Source: Peredibacter starrii
GTDB lineage: Bacteria > Bdellovibrionota > Bacteriovoracia > Bacteriovoracales > Bacteriovoracaceae
Reading direction: 5' to 3'
DNA length: 64,000 nucleotides
Assembly (NCBI RefSeq): GCF_034259205.1
Contig: NZ_CP139487.1
Coordinates: forward strand, 930,001 to 994,000
The notes under the pieces were generated by a model. The model saw only the letters and a program-made list of their open reading frames with translations. It was not told where the DNA came from and made no database searches. The translations under genes were made by a program, and so were the position numbers. Positions 45,584 through 54,080 of the stretch are shown in pieces; position 1 is the first letter of the stretch; the number at the start of each line of letters is the position of its first letter.

Positions 45584-46038
45584 TTCACTTTCTCCTTGTC
45601 CCTCTCATCGAGTTTTTCCATAGGAAAGCGACGAGAAAGTCTTAGCGCTTCAACATAGGCAACCACCATTTGTCTCTCATTAGGAGTGAGCTTTCTTTTA
45701 AATGCCGGCATTTTTCCAACGCCATTGGTAATCACATCATAAAGATTAGGAAGTTCCTTTTCATAGAGAGGATCGGATTTCGTTAACCCTCGTCTCACAG
45801 GCAGGCTATCTCCACTTCCATCAAGGCCGTGGCATATGGCACAGTTTCGATTATAGAGAGTTTGCCCTACGTAAAGACGTCGCTTGGTAATCCTAAGCGG
45901 TTTTACTTCTTCCTTGATCGCAATCGTTCCTTCCACCGGCATCATAGGCCTCTCATGAAACCGAAGTGACGGTTGTACGCGATGGTTATTACAACCACTA
46001 ATGAAGAGTAAGATTAAAACGCTTGATGGCTTTATCAA
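45580..46038 (-). CDS. actE: Alternative complex III monohaem cytochrome c lipoprotein ActE
   Basis: A 152-residue lipoprotein (lipobox 'LFISGC' at about residue 16) with one c-type haem, 'CAICHGLDGSGD', and Met ligand in 'KMPAFKRKL'. It passes electrons from ActA towards the oxidase. It begins with TTG 46038, but that codon is six bases after GAGGAGG, an excellent site, inside the end of actD. Confidence 0.92.
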   Translation of the reverse strand: MIKPSSVLILLFISGCNNHRVQPSLRFHERPMMPVEGTIAIKEEVKPLRITKRRLYVGQTLYNRNCAICHGLDGSGDSLPVRRGLTKSDPLYEKELPNLYDVITNGVGKMPAFKRKLTPNERQMVVAYVEALRLSRRFPMEKLDERDKEKVK

Positions 46039-46489
46039 GGGTCACCTCCTCAGTTGTGGTAAGAAAGAAATGGCGATCTCGTCTTTCATTAAAATCAGGC
46101 AAATCAAAAAGCGAATGATCAAAACGCGGATAGCGATTCAAAATAAAAATAGATGCGAATATTCCGAGAGCTGAAAATAGAATGGTGAGCTCGAAACAAA
46201 TAATCATAAAAGCGGGCCAGCTGTTGAGTGGTCGCCCTCCCACGTTGATCGGGAAATGATAGACGTTGGAATAATATTGAAGAGCAAATCCTGTAATGAA
46301 TCCGAGAAATCCACCAATGACAGCATAAACGATCACAAGATTAGTACCTTTTGATCGGAATTTCATGATGTCATCTTCTGGTACAGGAGTGTACGCGCGA
46401 AAGGTAAGTCCCTTCGCTTCGATCTGAAGAAGGGCCTCTCTAAATTCTTCATGAGAATCAAATTCGTAAACTAGAAGTCTTCTTTGCAT
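45998..46489 (-). CDS. actD: Alternative complex III subunit ActD (DUF3341)
   Basis: A 163-residue protein of the DUF3341 family. It has the family pattern: an N-terminal alpha/beta domain ('LVYEFDSHEEFREAL'), the loop 'FRAYTPVPEDDI', then two helices (about 51-70 and 91-114) joined by 'YYSNVYHFPINVGGRPLNSWPAF', and 'DRHFFLTT' near the end. It is a structural membrane subunit. Overlaps actC by 19 bases and actE by 41. Confidence 0.93.
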   Translation of the reverse strand: MQRRLLVYEFDSHEEFREALLQIEAKGLTFRAYTPVPEDDIMKFRSKGTNLVIVYAVIGGFLGFITGFALQYYSNVYHFPINVGGRPLNSWPAFMIICFELTILFSALGIFASIFILNRYPRFDHSLFDLPDFNERRDRHFFLTTTEEVTLDKAIKRFNLTLH

Positions 46490-47772
46490 TCTTTAACCTC
46501 AGTAATCGGAATAAATGGCAAGAAGCGAATCACAAAAAGCATTCCAAAACCAAAAAGACCAAAGGTACCCAGATAAAGAAGCCAGTCCCAGATTGTTGGA
46601 GAGTAATTTCCTGCTCCTGAAGGTAAGTACGAATCCATGAGGCTGGTAATCACGATTACGTATCTCTCCATCCACATGCCAATGAGGACAAAAATGCATA
46701 CGACGAAAAGAAGTTTTTCGTTTCTTCTGAACTTGGGAATCCAGAGAAGTTGAATGGCGATCGAGTTACAAAACAGCATGGTCCAGAATGCCCAGGCCTT
46801 TTCTCCTGTCGCTCGATGAACAAGGTTTACGATCTCGTAATATTCCTCACCAAACCAGGCCATGAAAAACTCGGTGATATAAAAGAAGGTCACGAGAGTA
46901 CCACTCATAAGTAACAGCTTGGCACTTCGTTCGATATGCCTTTCAGTAATTAGATCTTCGATTTTAAATTTATGTCGAAGAAGAATAAGCATACAGATAA
47001 CCATGGCAAAACCAGAATAGATGGCGCCGATTACGAAGAAGGGCGGAAAGATGGCCGAGTGCCAGCCAGAAACTCCGGCCGAAGCAAAGTCTAACGACAC
47101 CACCGTGTGAACCGAAACTACGAGAGGTGTGGCTATCAAAGCAAGTAGGAGACTGGCCTTCTTAAAGATTAGCCACTCGCGTGCCTCACCACTAAAGCCC
47201 AAACTTAAAACTCCAAATATGATCTGCTTTGCTTTCGAGTTGGTTTTTTCCCTCGCGATGGCAAAGTCTGGAATGAGACCCACATACCAAAAGATCACTG
47301 AGACCGTTAGATAAGTGGTTACGGCAAAAGCGTCCCAAACCAGAGGACTTCGATATTGAGGGATAAGTGTCATGTCGTTTGGATAGGGAAGAAGCCAATA
47401 AGCAAACCAAGGTCGACCCATATGAAGCAGAGGAAATATTCCGGCACAAGCGACAGCAAACAAAGTCATTGACTCAGCAAGACGGTTGATTGAGCTTCGC
47501 CATTCCTGGCGGGCAAGAAGAAGAACGGCAGAAATAAAAGTTCCTGCGTGTCCAATTCCAACCCACCAGACAAAATTAATAATCGCAAATCCCCATGCCA
47601 CAGGAATATTAATTCCCCAAACAACTGTTCCTTTTAGAAGTAGGTAAGTGATAGCGATAAGGAGCACCATCAAAAGCAGGAGCATAGGAATGAAGAGTTT
47701 AAAAATGAGCGCAGATTTTGTGACCCCGAGTTCACTCAATCTCTCACTTAAATCGTGCATCTCAGGCTTCAT
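46471..47772 (-). CDS. actC: Alternative complex III quinol-binding subunit ActC (NrfD-like)
   Basis: A 433-residue NrfD/PsrC-type membrane protein with about ten helices. Family signature: 'NFVWWVGIGHAGTFISAVL', 'FPLLHMGRPWFAYWLLPYPN', 'IYSGFAMVICML', and 'YYEIVNLVHRATGEKAWAFW'. It is expected to oxidise menaquinol and pass electrons to ActB. The start overlaps the actB stop by 11 bases. Confidence 0.94.
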   Translation of the reverse strand: MKPEMHDLSERLSELGVTKSALIFKLFIPMLLLLMVLLIAITYLLLKGTVVWGINIPVAWGFAIINFVWWVGIGHAGTFISAVLLLARQEWRSSINRLAESMTLFAVACAGIFPLLHMGRPWFAYWLLPYPNDMTLIPQYRSPLVWDAFAVTTYLTVSVIFWYVGLIPDFAIAREKTNSKAKQIIFGVLSLGFSGEAREWLIFKKASLLLALIATPLVVSVHTVVSLDFASAGVSGWHSAIFPPFFVIGAIYSGFAMVICMLILLRHKFKIEDLITERHIERSAKLLLMSGTLVTFFYITEFFMAWFGEEYYEIVNLVHRATGEKAWAFWTMLFCNSIAIQLLWIPKFRRNEKLLFVVCIFVLIGMWMERYVIVITSLMDSYLPSGAGNYSPTIWDWLLYLGTFGLFGFGMLFVIRFLPFIPITEVKECKEDF

Positions 47773-50374
47773 AACGAATGACCTTTAAGTAAGAGGTTCG
47801 AGGCACGGTTCCTTCATCTTCCAGAAGGTCATAATTATGAGAAAGATTCTTTTTGCGTGTTACTAATGAAGTATCGTCTTTAATATCACCAAAAGTAATT
47901 GCTTCAGTTGGACAGGCCACCTGACAGGCCGTTTTACCTTCTCCTTTGATTTGTCTTTGAATACAGAAGGTGCATTTTTCCATCACACCTCTTTCGCGAA
48001 CACTTACATCAGGATTAAAACCCATATTCCATGGCTTCTTCATGACTGAATAAGCTTTAAAATTAAAGCGTCTCACCTTATAGGGACAATTGTTAGAGCA
48101 GTAACGGGTTCCCACACAGCGGTTGTAAATCATTTCATTGAGACCACTATTCCCGTGAACAGTCGCATTTACCGGGCAAACAACTTCACAGGGGGCCTTC
48201 TCACAATGCATACATGGAATAGGTTGAAAAACTGCTTGTCCATTATTGAAGTAAGTATCGACTCTTAACCAATGAAGAATTCGGTCCTGTCTAACTTGAT
48301 CTTCTCCAACAAAAGGAACATTATTTTCAACCTGACATGCGCTCACGCAGCTTTGGCAGCCTATGCAAGTTGTGAGATCAATTGTCATGCCCCATTGAGG
48401 ACCTTTTTCCTGAATGGGAATTGGATGTTCAGGATAAAGACTTGCGACTTTAATTTTGGGCTCCTTCTCTCCAAGGGGAAGTCGACCATGCTTCACTGGT
48501 GAGTGTTTCTCGGGAAGCATCTGAAAACCATGTGTCGAGGCGAGATCAATGTATCCACTAGTCTTCTCAAGAGTAATGGCCTCGTCTTGTTCGAAGGCAT
48601 AAGCACTGTAGCCACGTTTTTTGGCGACAAATGTTCCATTCTGCTGGCCGTAACCATAAGTTGCAATGATTGTCTCTCTCGCTACACCTGGAAGAACCCA
48701 CACTGGTCCTTTTATTCCCACTTTCTTAGATTTTACCTTGATGACATCACCCGTTTTTAATTTCATTACCTCTGCATCTTCAGGTGAAATATAAAACGCA
48801 TTACTCCAGGTAAGTTTTGAAAACGGCTTGGGCAGTTCTTGCATGATGGGATTGTTGGCAAATTCCCCGTATCCAACAGTTGGATCAGGAACTAATTTGA
48901 TATTGAAGCCATCGGTGAGTTTTCTTTTTGGGAATTGATTTAAAGGGGCGAGGATTGAATTTGTTTCTCCTGCCATCCAACCTTTTTGCAGACCTTCTTC
49001 CCAGCGTGATTGATACGTCTCTTTAAGGAGAGTCAAGGGTGTCTTCGTCTCTCCCAAAATTCCTAGCAAAACTTGAGGAAGAGAGAGCGAAGTGTAGATA
49101 GGTTCTATCAATGGTTGTTGAATTGTAATGGAACCATCGATTGCCCTTAAGTCCCCCCAGGACTCTAAGGGATGAGACTGAGCAATCTTAATGGTTGCGA
49201 GATCATGGCTCTCATTAGGAAATAGGGACAATGAAATCTTCTCTGGAACTCCCTCTATTAAAGAGCGCAAACTTTGGTTCCAATACACTGGATCTGATTC
49301 AAGGATAAAGAGAGTTTTAATTTTTTTATTCTTCAGTAACTTAACAAAATCCGCTTCCATATGTGTTTCAGGAACTTCAAAGGCCAAGTACTGGTAATCA
49401 ACCTTTAACAATTGATTTATGGTTTGCTCAAGATTTTTTGCCTCTGGATCTAAACTGTTATTTAAAAAGACGATGGCCCTTCTTCCTTTGATACGAGAAT
49501 AGAGCTTCTGCATCCTCTCGTTCATAACAGGATTCCCTGCAATGATATTCATGAGATCAACGGCGTCATTCCATATCTCTTCTCTTGTGATATTTACCCG
49601 AGAATCGGCCTTGGCGCCCATGAGAGTAGGTGATGACTCATAAACATAGAGTTCGTTCATCGCCTCTTTGTTGTTGGAAGTGATGGCCCTTTCACGCCTT
49701 TTCATAAACTCACGGGACAACTTTATAGCGTCTGGACGATGAAAGAAGGCGTCTTCATCAAACGAAATCACCACATCCTGATTTAATTCTGTAATGAGGT
49801 TCCAGGCAGTTTGTTTATAAGGAGACAAGCTTATCCATTTAGATTCGGGGTACTTCTCTTGAATTTTATCAATGAGCTGATTTACAAACGGCGAGTGCTG
49901 GGCGGGGAAAATAAAACCAACTTCTTCTCCCTTGCCCCAACGAGAAGTCATATCCTTCATGAGATCAGGGAATTCGCTTAGTTTCTTTTCCTTTCCACGC
50001 CACTGAATCTTTTGATTTCTTCCGGGATGATAGAGATCATAAAGTAAGGCCTGTGCCTGGGCAGTCGTAGCTCCGAATGAGTATGGATGATTTTCATTTC
50101 CTTCGATCTTAATTGGGCGGCCCTGAAAGCATTTAACCTTGATCCCTTGGCTGAATCCGTTTGAGGAAAATGCACTTGTATAAAACTCATAACTTCTGGT
50201 TGAGTACTCTTCAATTTCACGGGGCATGGGAAGGATATTTTGCGCCGGTCGAGTACAATTTGAAAGAAAGGTCATGGTCGAGAATAGACCCATGTACTTT
50301 AAGAAGTCCCGACGATCCATATCTGAGAGATGAGCAGGACCTTCAAATTCTTTATTTGGTTCTATCTGTGACAT
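47762..50374 (-). CDS. actB: Alternative complex III iron-sulphur subunit ActB
   Basis: An 870-residue fusion. Residues 1-640 or so form a molybdopterin-oxidoreductase-like domain that in ActB lacks the cofactor; the C-terminal 230 residues hold four iron-sulphur clusters ('CIGCQSCVSAC', 'CMHCEKAPCEVVC', 'RCVGTRYCSNNC', 'CTFCIQRQ...CQVAC'). An N-terminal 'DRRDFLKYMG' twin-arginine-like signal and Cys in 'SNCTRP' suggest Tat export and lipid anchoring. ATG 50374 was chosen over TTG 50383 and lies inside the end of actA. It shuttles electrons between ActC and the haem subunits. Confidence 0.95.
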   Translation of the reverse strand: MSQIEPNKEFEGPAHLSDMDRRDFLKYMGLFSTMTFLSNCTRPAQNILPMPREIEEYSTRSYEFYTSAFSSNGFSQGIKVKCFQGRPIKIEGNENHPYSFGATTAQAQALLYDLYHPGRNQKIQWRGKEKKLSEFPDLMKDMTSRWGKGEEVGFIFPAQHSPFVNQLIDKIQEKYPESKWISLSPYKQTAWNLITELNQDVVISFDEDAFFHRPDAIKLSREFMKRRERAITSNNKEAMNELYVYESSPTLMGAKADSRVNITREEIWNDAVDLMNIIAGNPVMNERMQKLYSRIKGRRAIVFLNNSLDPEAKNLEQTINQLLKVDYQYLAFEVPETHMEADFVKLLKNKKIKTLFILESDPVYWNQSLRSLIEGVPEKISLSLFPNESHDLATIKIAQSHPLESWGDLRAIDGSITIQQPLIEPIYTSLSLPQVLLGILGETKTPLTLLKETYQSRWEEGLQKGWMAGETNSILAPLNQFPKRKLTDGFNIKLVPDPTVGYGEFANNPIMQELPKPFSKLTWSNAFYISPEDAEVMKLKTGDVIKVKSKKVGIKGPVWVLPGVARETIIATYGYGQQNGTFVAKKRGYSAYAFEQDEAITLEKTSGYIDLASTHGFQMLPEKHSPVKHGRLPLGEKEPKIKVASLYPEHPIPIQEKGPQWGMTIDLTTCIGCQSCVSACQVENNVPFVGEDQVRQDRILHWLRVDTYFNNGQAVFQPIPCMHCEKAPCEVVCPVNATVHGNSGLNEMIYNRCVGTRYCSNNCPYKVRRFNFKAYSVMKKPWNMGFNPDVSVRERGVMEKCTFCIQRQIKGEGKTACQVACPTEAITFGDIKDDTSLVTRKKNLSHNYDLLEDEGTVPRTSYLKVIRYEA

Positions 50375-50940
50375 GTATAACAACCTTTAAGATCACGATT
50401 GATAACGTCTTCAGCTTTCTCATTTTCATGATAGGTACGGTGACAACTTAGGCACCACTGCATAGTGAAGTCATGGGCCGCAGTCATCTTTGGCATTTGA
50501 GTCACGTCACCATGACAAGTTTCACAGCTGATATTTCTTTTTAGGTGCTTCGAGTGATTGAAGTAAACGTGGTTTGCCAGAAGATTAACTCTGTTCCACT
50601 TGATGACATCGTTTTTCTGATAAGCACTTCGGACGGGATCAAGATAGGCCGTTGTTTTAAGAACGTCCTGATGACATCCGTAACAGGTTTCAGTTGTAGG
50701 GAGATCTGATTGTGGAGATTTTTCTGGCTGTGTATGACAGTAGATGCAATCAATTCCCACATCATGAGTATGAGTTCGATGAGAGAAGGCGAGGGGCTGT
50801 TCTTTAAAATGTCCCCTGTCTGTTACGTAAGATGATTGGCCAAAGATAAGAGCAAGACAAACAAATGAACCGAGCAAAACCACTGAAAGAACAATCAGCT
50901 GCTTTAAGAGCCTGTTTTTCTCCTTAGAAAGTTTAAACAT
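50362..50940 (-). CDS. actA: Alternative complex III pentahaem cytochrome ActA
   Basis: A 192-residue membrane-anchored cytochrome. One N-terminal helix (about 14-35) precedes five CxxCH sites: CIYCH, CYGCH, CETCH, CLSCH and CYTCH, the last at the very end. 'LAFSHRTHTHDVGIDC' and 'FNHSKHLKR' supply distal His ligands. It is the first gene of the twelve-gene respiratory operon; no ribosome site is obvious before the ATG and the promoter was not identified. Confidence 0.95.
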   Translation of the reverse strand: MFKLSKEKNRLLKQLIVLSVVLLGSFVCLALIFGQSSYVTDRGHFKEQPLAFSHRTHTHDVGIDCIYCHTQPEKSPQSDLPTTETCYGCHQDVLKTTAYLDPVRSAYQKNDVIKWNRVNLLANHVYFNHSKHLKRNISCETCHGDVTQMPKMTAAHDFTMQWCLSCHRTYHENEKAEDVINRDLKGCYTCHR

Positions 50941-51017
50941 GGGTTTTGGGCTTTCGGAAAAAAAGAATCAGGACACTTTCTTAAAACAAGCTTTATACGT
51001 CAAACTGCGCTGGGTGA

Positions 51018-52121
51018 TTATTTTGCGTATCTTAAATACTTCCATCCCCATAAGATAGCTGCGGCACTGAGAATCAGAGCACTATAGCCAAGATGACGTT
51101 GATAGCTCTCTTCCAGTAGGTAAGCCGACACTCTAGTGACAGAAGAAATAAACACCAAACCGGTAACTACAAAAAGTAGTTTTTCATTCTCAAGTTCTTT
51201 CTTTTTTGGACCATGCGACTGAAGGACTCGTGTCGCGATTAAAAAACTTAGAAGCGCAATACCATTGATAAAAAATGAGTGAGAAGCATGAATCCCTGCA
51301 TCAGTCCAAAGGGCGCGTAAGAAAAAGCTTAATGTAATTAGCCAAGCTGAAAACCAAATACACCAAGTAAGAGCGGTTTTATCTTTTGGAGCTAAGTAGA
51401 GTTTCCAATAGGTGAATGAGATAACGCCGACAACAACGAGTCTAATCCAGTTTCCAATGTCCTCCTGGGCGAAGTAACTTCCAACGAAGGCCGCAATTAA
51501 AAAGAAGAAATGGATTGGAACAGTTTTGAAAATAGGAATCGGTCTTTCATATTGGCTTCTTTGTGCCGCCACGATTTCCACATGTCCCAAAATACCAGGT
51601 ATCAGTCGACTGCCGACACCCAAAATAATAGCAGCAATAGCACCTTCATAATGAAGTCTCATTAATGCATCCGATTCAATAAAGATGCCTAAGATACTTG
51701 AGAGGGCCCAAAGAATAAGGCCTACGAAAATAAAGACAAAGCTGTAAGGTGGATTTTGTTTTCTTTTAGTAATTCGTCTTAATAAAAAAGCAAGAATGGT
51801 AATGGGCTGAAGGGCCGAAGCAACTTTAAGACATGCTTCATGTCCCATGTGCCCTGACACCAGAGCAAGCATTACAACCGCAAAGAAGGCACCAACTTCA
51901 ATGGGCTTTGCTTCTTCCGTTTGAGAAAACTTCGGGACCGCCGTCATAAGAAAGCCACCAATAAAACTTGCAGTAAATCCATTTAGCATCAGCGCACGGT
52001 GAAGGAGAACAGGATATTCACCTGAATTAAAGAGCTGAGGTATCCAGAGAAGGATCCCGCAAAGAAAGAGTAGGGTTCCAAGGGGAAAGAAAACTCGGTA
52101 TGGCTCATTGATGTATTTCAT
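51018..52121 (-). CDS. NnrS-like multi-span membrane protein
   Basis: A 367-residue membrane protein with about twelve helices. 'EPYRVFFPLGTLLFL', 'HRALMLNGFTASFIGGFLMTAVPKF' and 'SHSFFINGIALLSFLIATRVLQSHG' match NnrS, a haem-copper membrane protein linked to nitric oxide tolerance. His residues in those helices are probable metal ligands. It lies 77 bases upstream of actA on the same strand and could be co-regulated with respiration. Role here is inferred. Confidence 0.82.
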   Translation of the reverse strand: MKYINEPYRVFFPLGTLLFLCGILLWIPQLFNSGEYPVLLHRALMLNGFTASFIGGFLMTAVPKFSQTEEAKPIEVGAFFAVVMLALVSGHMGHEACLKVASALQPITILAFLLRRITKRKQNPPYSFVFIFVGLILWALSSILGIFIESDALMRLHYEGAIAAIILGVGSRLIPGILGHVEIVAAQRSQYERPIPIFKTVPIHFFFLIAAFVGSYFAQEDIGNWIRLVVVGVISFTYWKLYLAPKDKTALTWCIWFSAWLITLSFFLRALWTDAGIHASHSFFINGIALLSFLIATRVLQSHGPKKKELENEKLLFVVTGLVFISSVTRVSAYLLEESYQRHLGYSALILSAAAILWGWKYLRYAK

Positions 52122-52165
52122 AGTTCTATTCTAAAGCTGAGATCACCTCAAATGCATGACATAAA

Positions 52166-52840
52166 TCAGGATTTCTTTGATTTAGGTCGGGACAATTGGC
52201 CTAGTTTATAAGTTCCCACCCTTAAATATTGGAGATACCCTCGCGGAACAATATTGAAATCGTTTTTAAAGGCCGAAAATCTTAATGCTTCCTGATCAAC
52301 TTCTGGCCGTTCCACCAGTCGTAAGATGGCAATGACTTGAGTACCCTTTGTTTCTTGATCTTCTTCAATCAATTCAAGTGATGCGCCTTGAAGATAATCG
52401 TGTTCTAACTTTTGTTTCCTTGAACCATGAGTCTTATCAGCTCGCTTGGGATTGATCTTATATTTAACAATTCTTCCGCCTCTTTGAAAAAAGCCCACTC
52501 CGTAATAAGTATTTCCAAAATAGTCTTTGAAGTTAGTGATAAAGGGCGAGATGAGAAGAAGGAGAGGTGAAGAAAAACTTGCAAACAACAGGTCTTGTTC
52601 TTTTTGGTCTTGATGGAAACGTATTGAAATACCCAAAGCATCGGGCCATTCTTTCTTTTTCCACCAGCCACTTGAGAATCTTACCAGCGCCTTGTTAGGC
52701 AAAACTTTCGAATCAACCTCTGCTCCAAAAACAATGCCTCTTGGGTGGAACATGCGTGATGATCTTAGAAAACTAATGAGCCCTGTAAAAATGCCCAAGA
52801 TGTAACCATGAATAAGACCCATCTTTTCCATGAATGTCAT
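52166..52840 (-). CDS. Hypothetical protein, catalase-like fold suspected
   Basis: A 224-residue protein I cannot place firmly. 'FHPRGIVFGAEV', 'ALVRFSSGWWKKKEWPDALGISIRF' recalls the haem-catalase core (V.RFS...PD..G.A.KF) seen in small catalase-related proteins, but the expected distal His was not seen at the usual place. Residues about 85-105 are hydrophobic. The start is unsure (ATG 52840, or ATG 52822 behind GGAAAAG). It diverges from the SGNH hydrolase gene. Confidence 0.5.
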   Translation of the reverse strand: MTFMEKMGLIHGYILGIFTGLISFLRSSRMFHPRGIVFGAEVDSKVLPNKALVRFSSGWWKKKEWPDALGISIRFHQDQKEQDLLFASFSSPLLLLISPFITNFKDYFGNTYYGVGFFQRGGRIVKYKINPKRADKTHGSRKQKLEHDYLQGASLELIEEDQETKGTQVIAILRLVERPEVDQEALRFSAFKNDFNIVPRGYLQYLRVGTYKLGQLSRPKSKKS

Positions 52841-52922
52841 AGGTTATAACTTAGAGAGAATGCATGGCAGCCGCCAAGTTTAAATCCTTGCTTTGACTCT
52901 GGTGCTTTGCTAAATTGCCGCC

Positions 52923-53558
52923 ATGTTAAAGCTTCTTTTTCTATTCATTATCTCTCTGCCGCCGAGTGTTTTTAGTTCGACACTATTAGTTGTAGGTGAT
53001 TCCCATACAGTTGGCCCATTTGGCCGTAGGTTGGATGAGAATCTTAGAAAAGAGGGACATAAGGTTTCTACTTTTGCTAGTTGCGGATCAATTGCTGGAT
53101 GGTGGTATACAGGTAAGAAAACAACATGTGGTTACTTATCTATTGATGAGTCCGGCAAATTGAGTGAGGCCACTCAACACACGACCCCACTAATTGAAAA
53201 CCTTCTTTCTGAAATTCGTCCTGATATCGTTCTTGTGGCATTCGGTTCTAATTATGTGAAGACTCCGAGTGATGAGTTCGTGAAGAAAGACCTTCAAAAA
53301 CTTCTTACAAGTATCAACGCTTCAGGTGCGAAATGCTTCTGGATTACTCCGCCTGATATGCGATTATATCGGAAAGAAATTCCTCGTATTAAAAAGCTTA
53401 TTGAAGAAACTGTTCACTGCGCTCTATTCGATAGCGAGACCGTGACAAAGTATCCTGAGACTGGTGGTGACGGAGTTCATTACTGGTCCGCAAAAGGCAC
53501 ACCGATTGCGAAAGCGTGGGCAGATGCTGTTGTACAATCATTAATGACTCGCCCGTAA
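52923..53558 (+). CDS. Exported SGNH/GDSL-like hydrolase
   Basis: A 211-residue exported protein with signal peptide about 1-18 ('PSVFSS'). SGNH block I is 'VVGDSHTVGPFG' with the nucleophile Ser, Gly in 'CGSIAGWW', Asn in 'AFGSNYV', and block V is 'DGVHYWSAKG' (Asp and His). The substrate may be an O-acetylated glycan or lipid of the envelope; not determinable. Two further Cys may pair. Single gene with no close partner. Confidence 0.85.
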   Translation: MLKLLFLFIISLPPSVFSSTLLVVGDSHTVGPFGRRLDENLRKEGHKVSTFASCGSIAGWWYTGKKTTCGYLSIDESGKLSEATQHTTPLIENLLSEIRPDIVLVAFGSNYVKTPSDEFVKKDLQKLLTSINASGAKCFWITPPDMRLYRKEIPRIKKLIEETVHCALFDSETVTKYPETGGDGVHYWSAKGTPIAKAWADAVVQSLMTRP

Positions 53559-53603
53559 CTCTTATCAAACTGTTTTTTTTCAAGTTCCTCACTTCGCGAC
53601 TTT

Positions 53604-53627
53604 GATAGGCATTCAAAAGCGCCTATC
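53604..53627. promoter_or_regulatory. Inverted repeat upstream of the P-type ATPase
   Basis: GATAGGC (53604-53610) and GCCTATC (53621-53627) are perfect complements ten bases apart, ending 21 bases before the ATPase ATG. It could be an operator or a weak hairpin. Confidence 0.4.
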
Positions 53628-53648
53628 TTGTTGCTATCAGGAGTGATA

Positions 53649-54080
53649 ATGGAAAGAGAATTACTAGCTCCGCATAATTTTTCGCAGAATGAAATTTTAA
53701 AGCTTCTTTCCACCTCAACTGACGGTCTGTCGGATGAGGAAGTCAAATCCAGAATTGAAGCCTTTGGGCCCAATATATTTCCTGTTGCTCAATCACCGGG
53801 AATGATAAAAATATTCTTCAAACAATTCTTGAGCCCACTTATCTATGTGCTTTTTGCAGCTGCCGCATTATCTGTTTTCCTCGGTGATCTAACAGACGCC
53901 TTTTTTATATTTATTGTTCTCATTATTAATGCATTGATCGGGACGACTCAAGAGTACAGCGCAGAAAAAAGTGCAGAGGCCCTTAAGCAATTGAGCGCCC
54001 AGCATGCTTTGGTGATAAGAAATGGTCAACAAAAAAAATCCTATCTGAAGAGCTGGTCCCCGGCGATATGGTTTTATTAG
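53649..54080 (+). CDS. P-type cation ATPase, 5' part (frameshifted)
   Basis: A 143-residue frame encoding the N-terminal domain ('LSDEEVKSRIEAFGPN', the cation ATPase N-terminal module), the first two membrane helices ('FKQFLSPLIYVLFAAAALSVFLGD', 'FFIFIVLIINALIGTTQEYSAEKS'), and the start of the actuator domain. After 'VIRNGQQKK' the frame departs from family sequence and stops at 54080, because the downstream gene continues in the -1 frame. The switch coincides with eight As at 54031-54038; one more A would restore a continuous 'QQKKILSEELVPGDMV'. ATG 53649 has AGGAG upstream. Alone, this product is not a functional pump. Confidence 0.8.
   Translation: MERELLAPHNFSQNEILKLLSTSTDGLSDEEVKSRIEAFGPNIFPVAQSPGMIKIFFKQFLSPLIYVLFAAAALSVFLGDLTDAFFIFIVLIINALIGTTQEYSAEKSAEALKQLSAQHALVIRNGQQKKSYLKSWSPAIWFY
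54031..54038 (+). other. A8 slippery run at the ATPase frame switch
   Basis: In the upstream frame the run reads CAA CAA AAA AAA TCC, a canonical A-AAA-AAA slippery heptamer, and a -1 shift here enters the correct downstream frame. It may be a programmed or transcriptional slippage site, a true mutation, or a sequencing error in a homopolymer. Confidence 0.6.
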
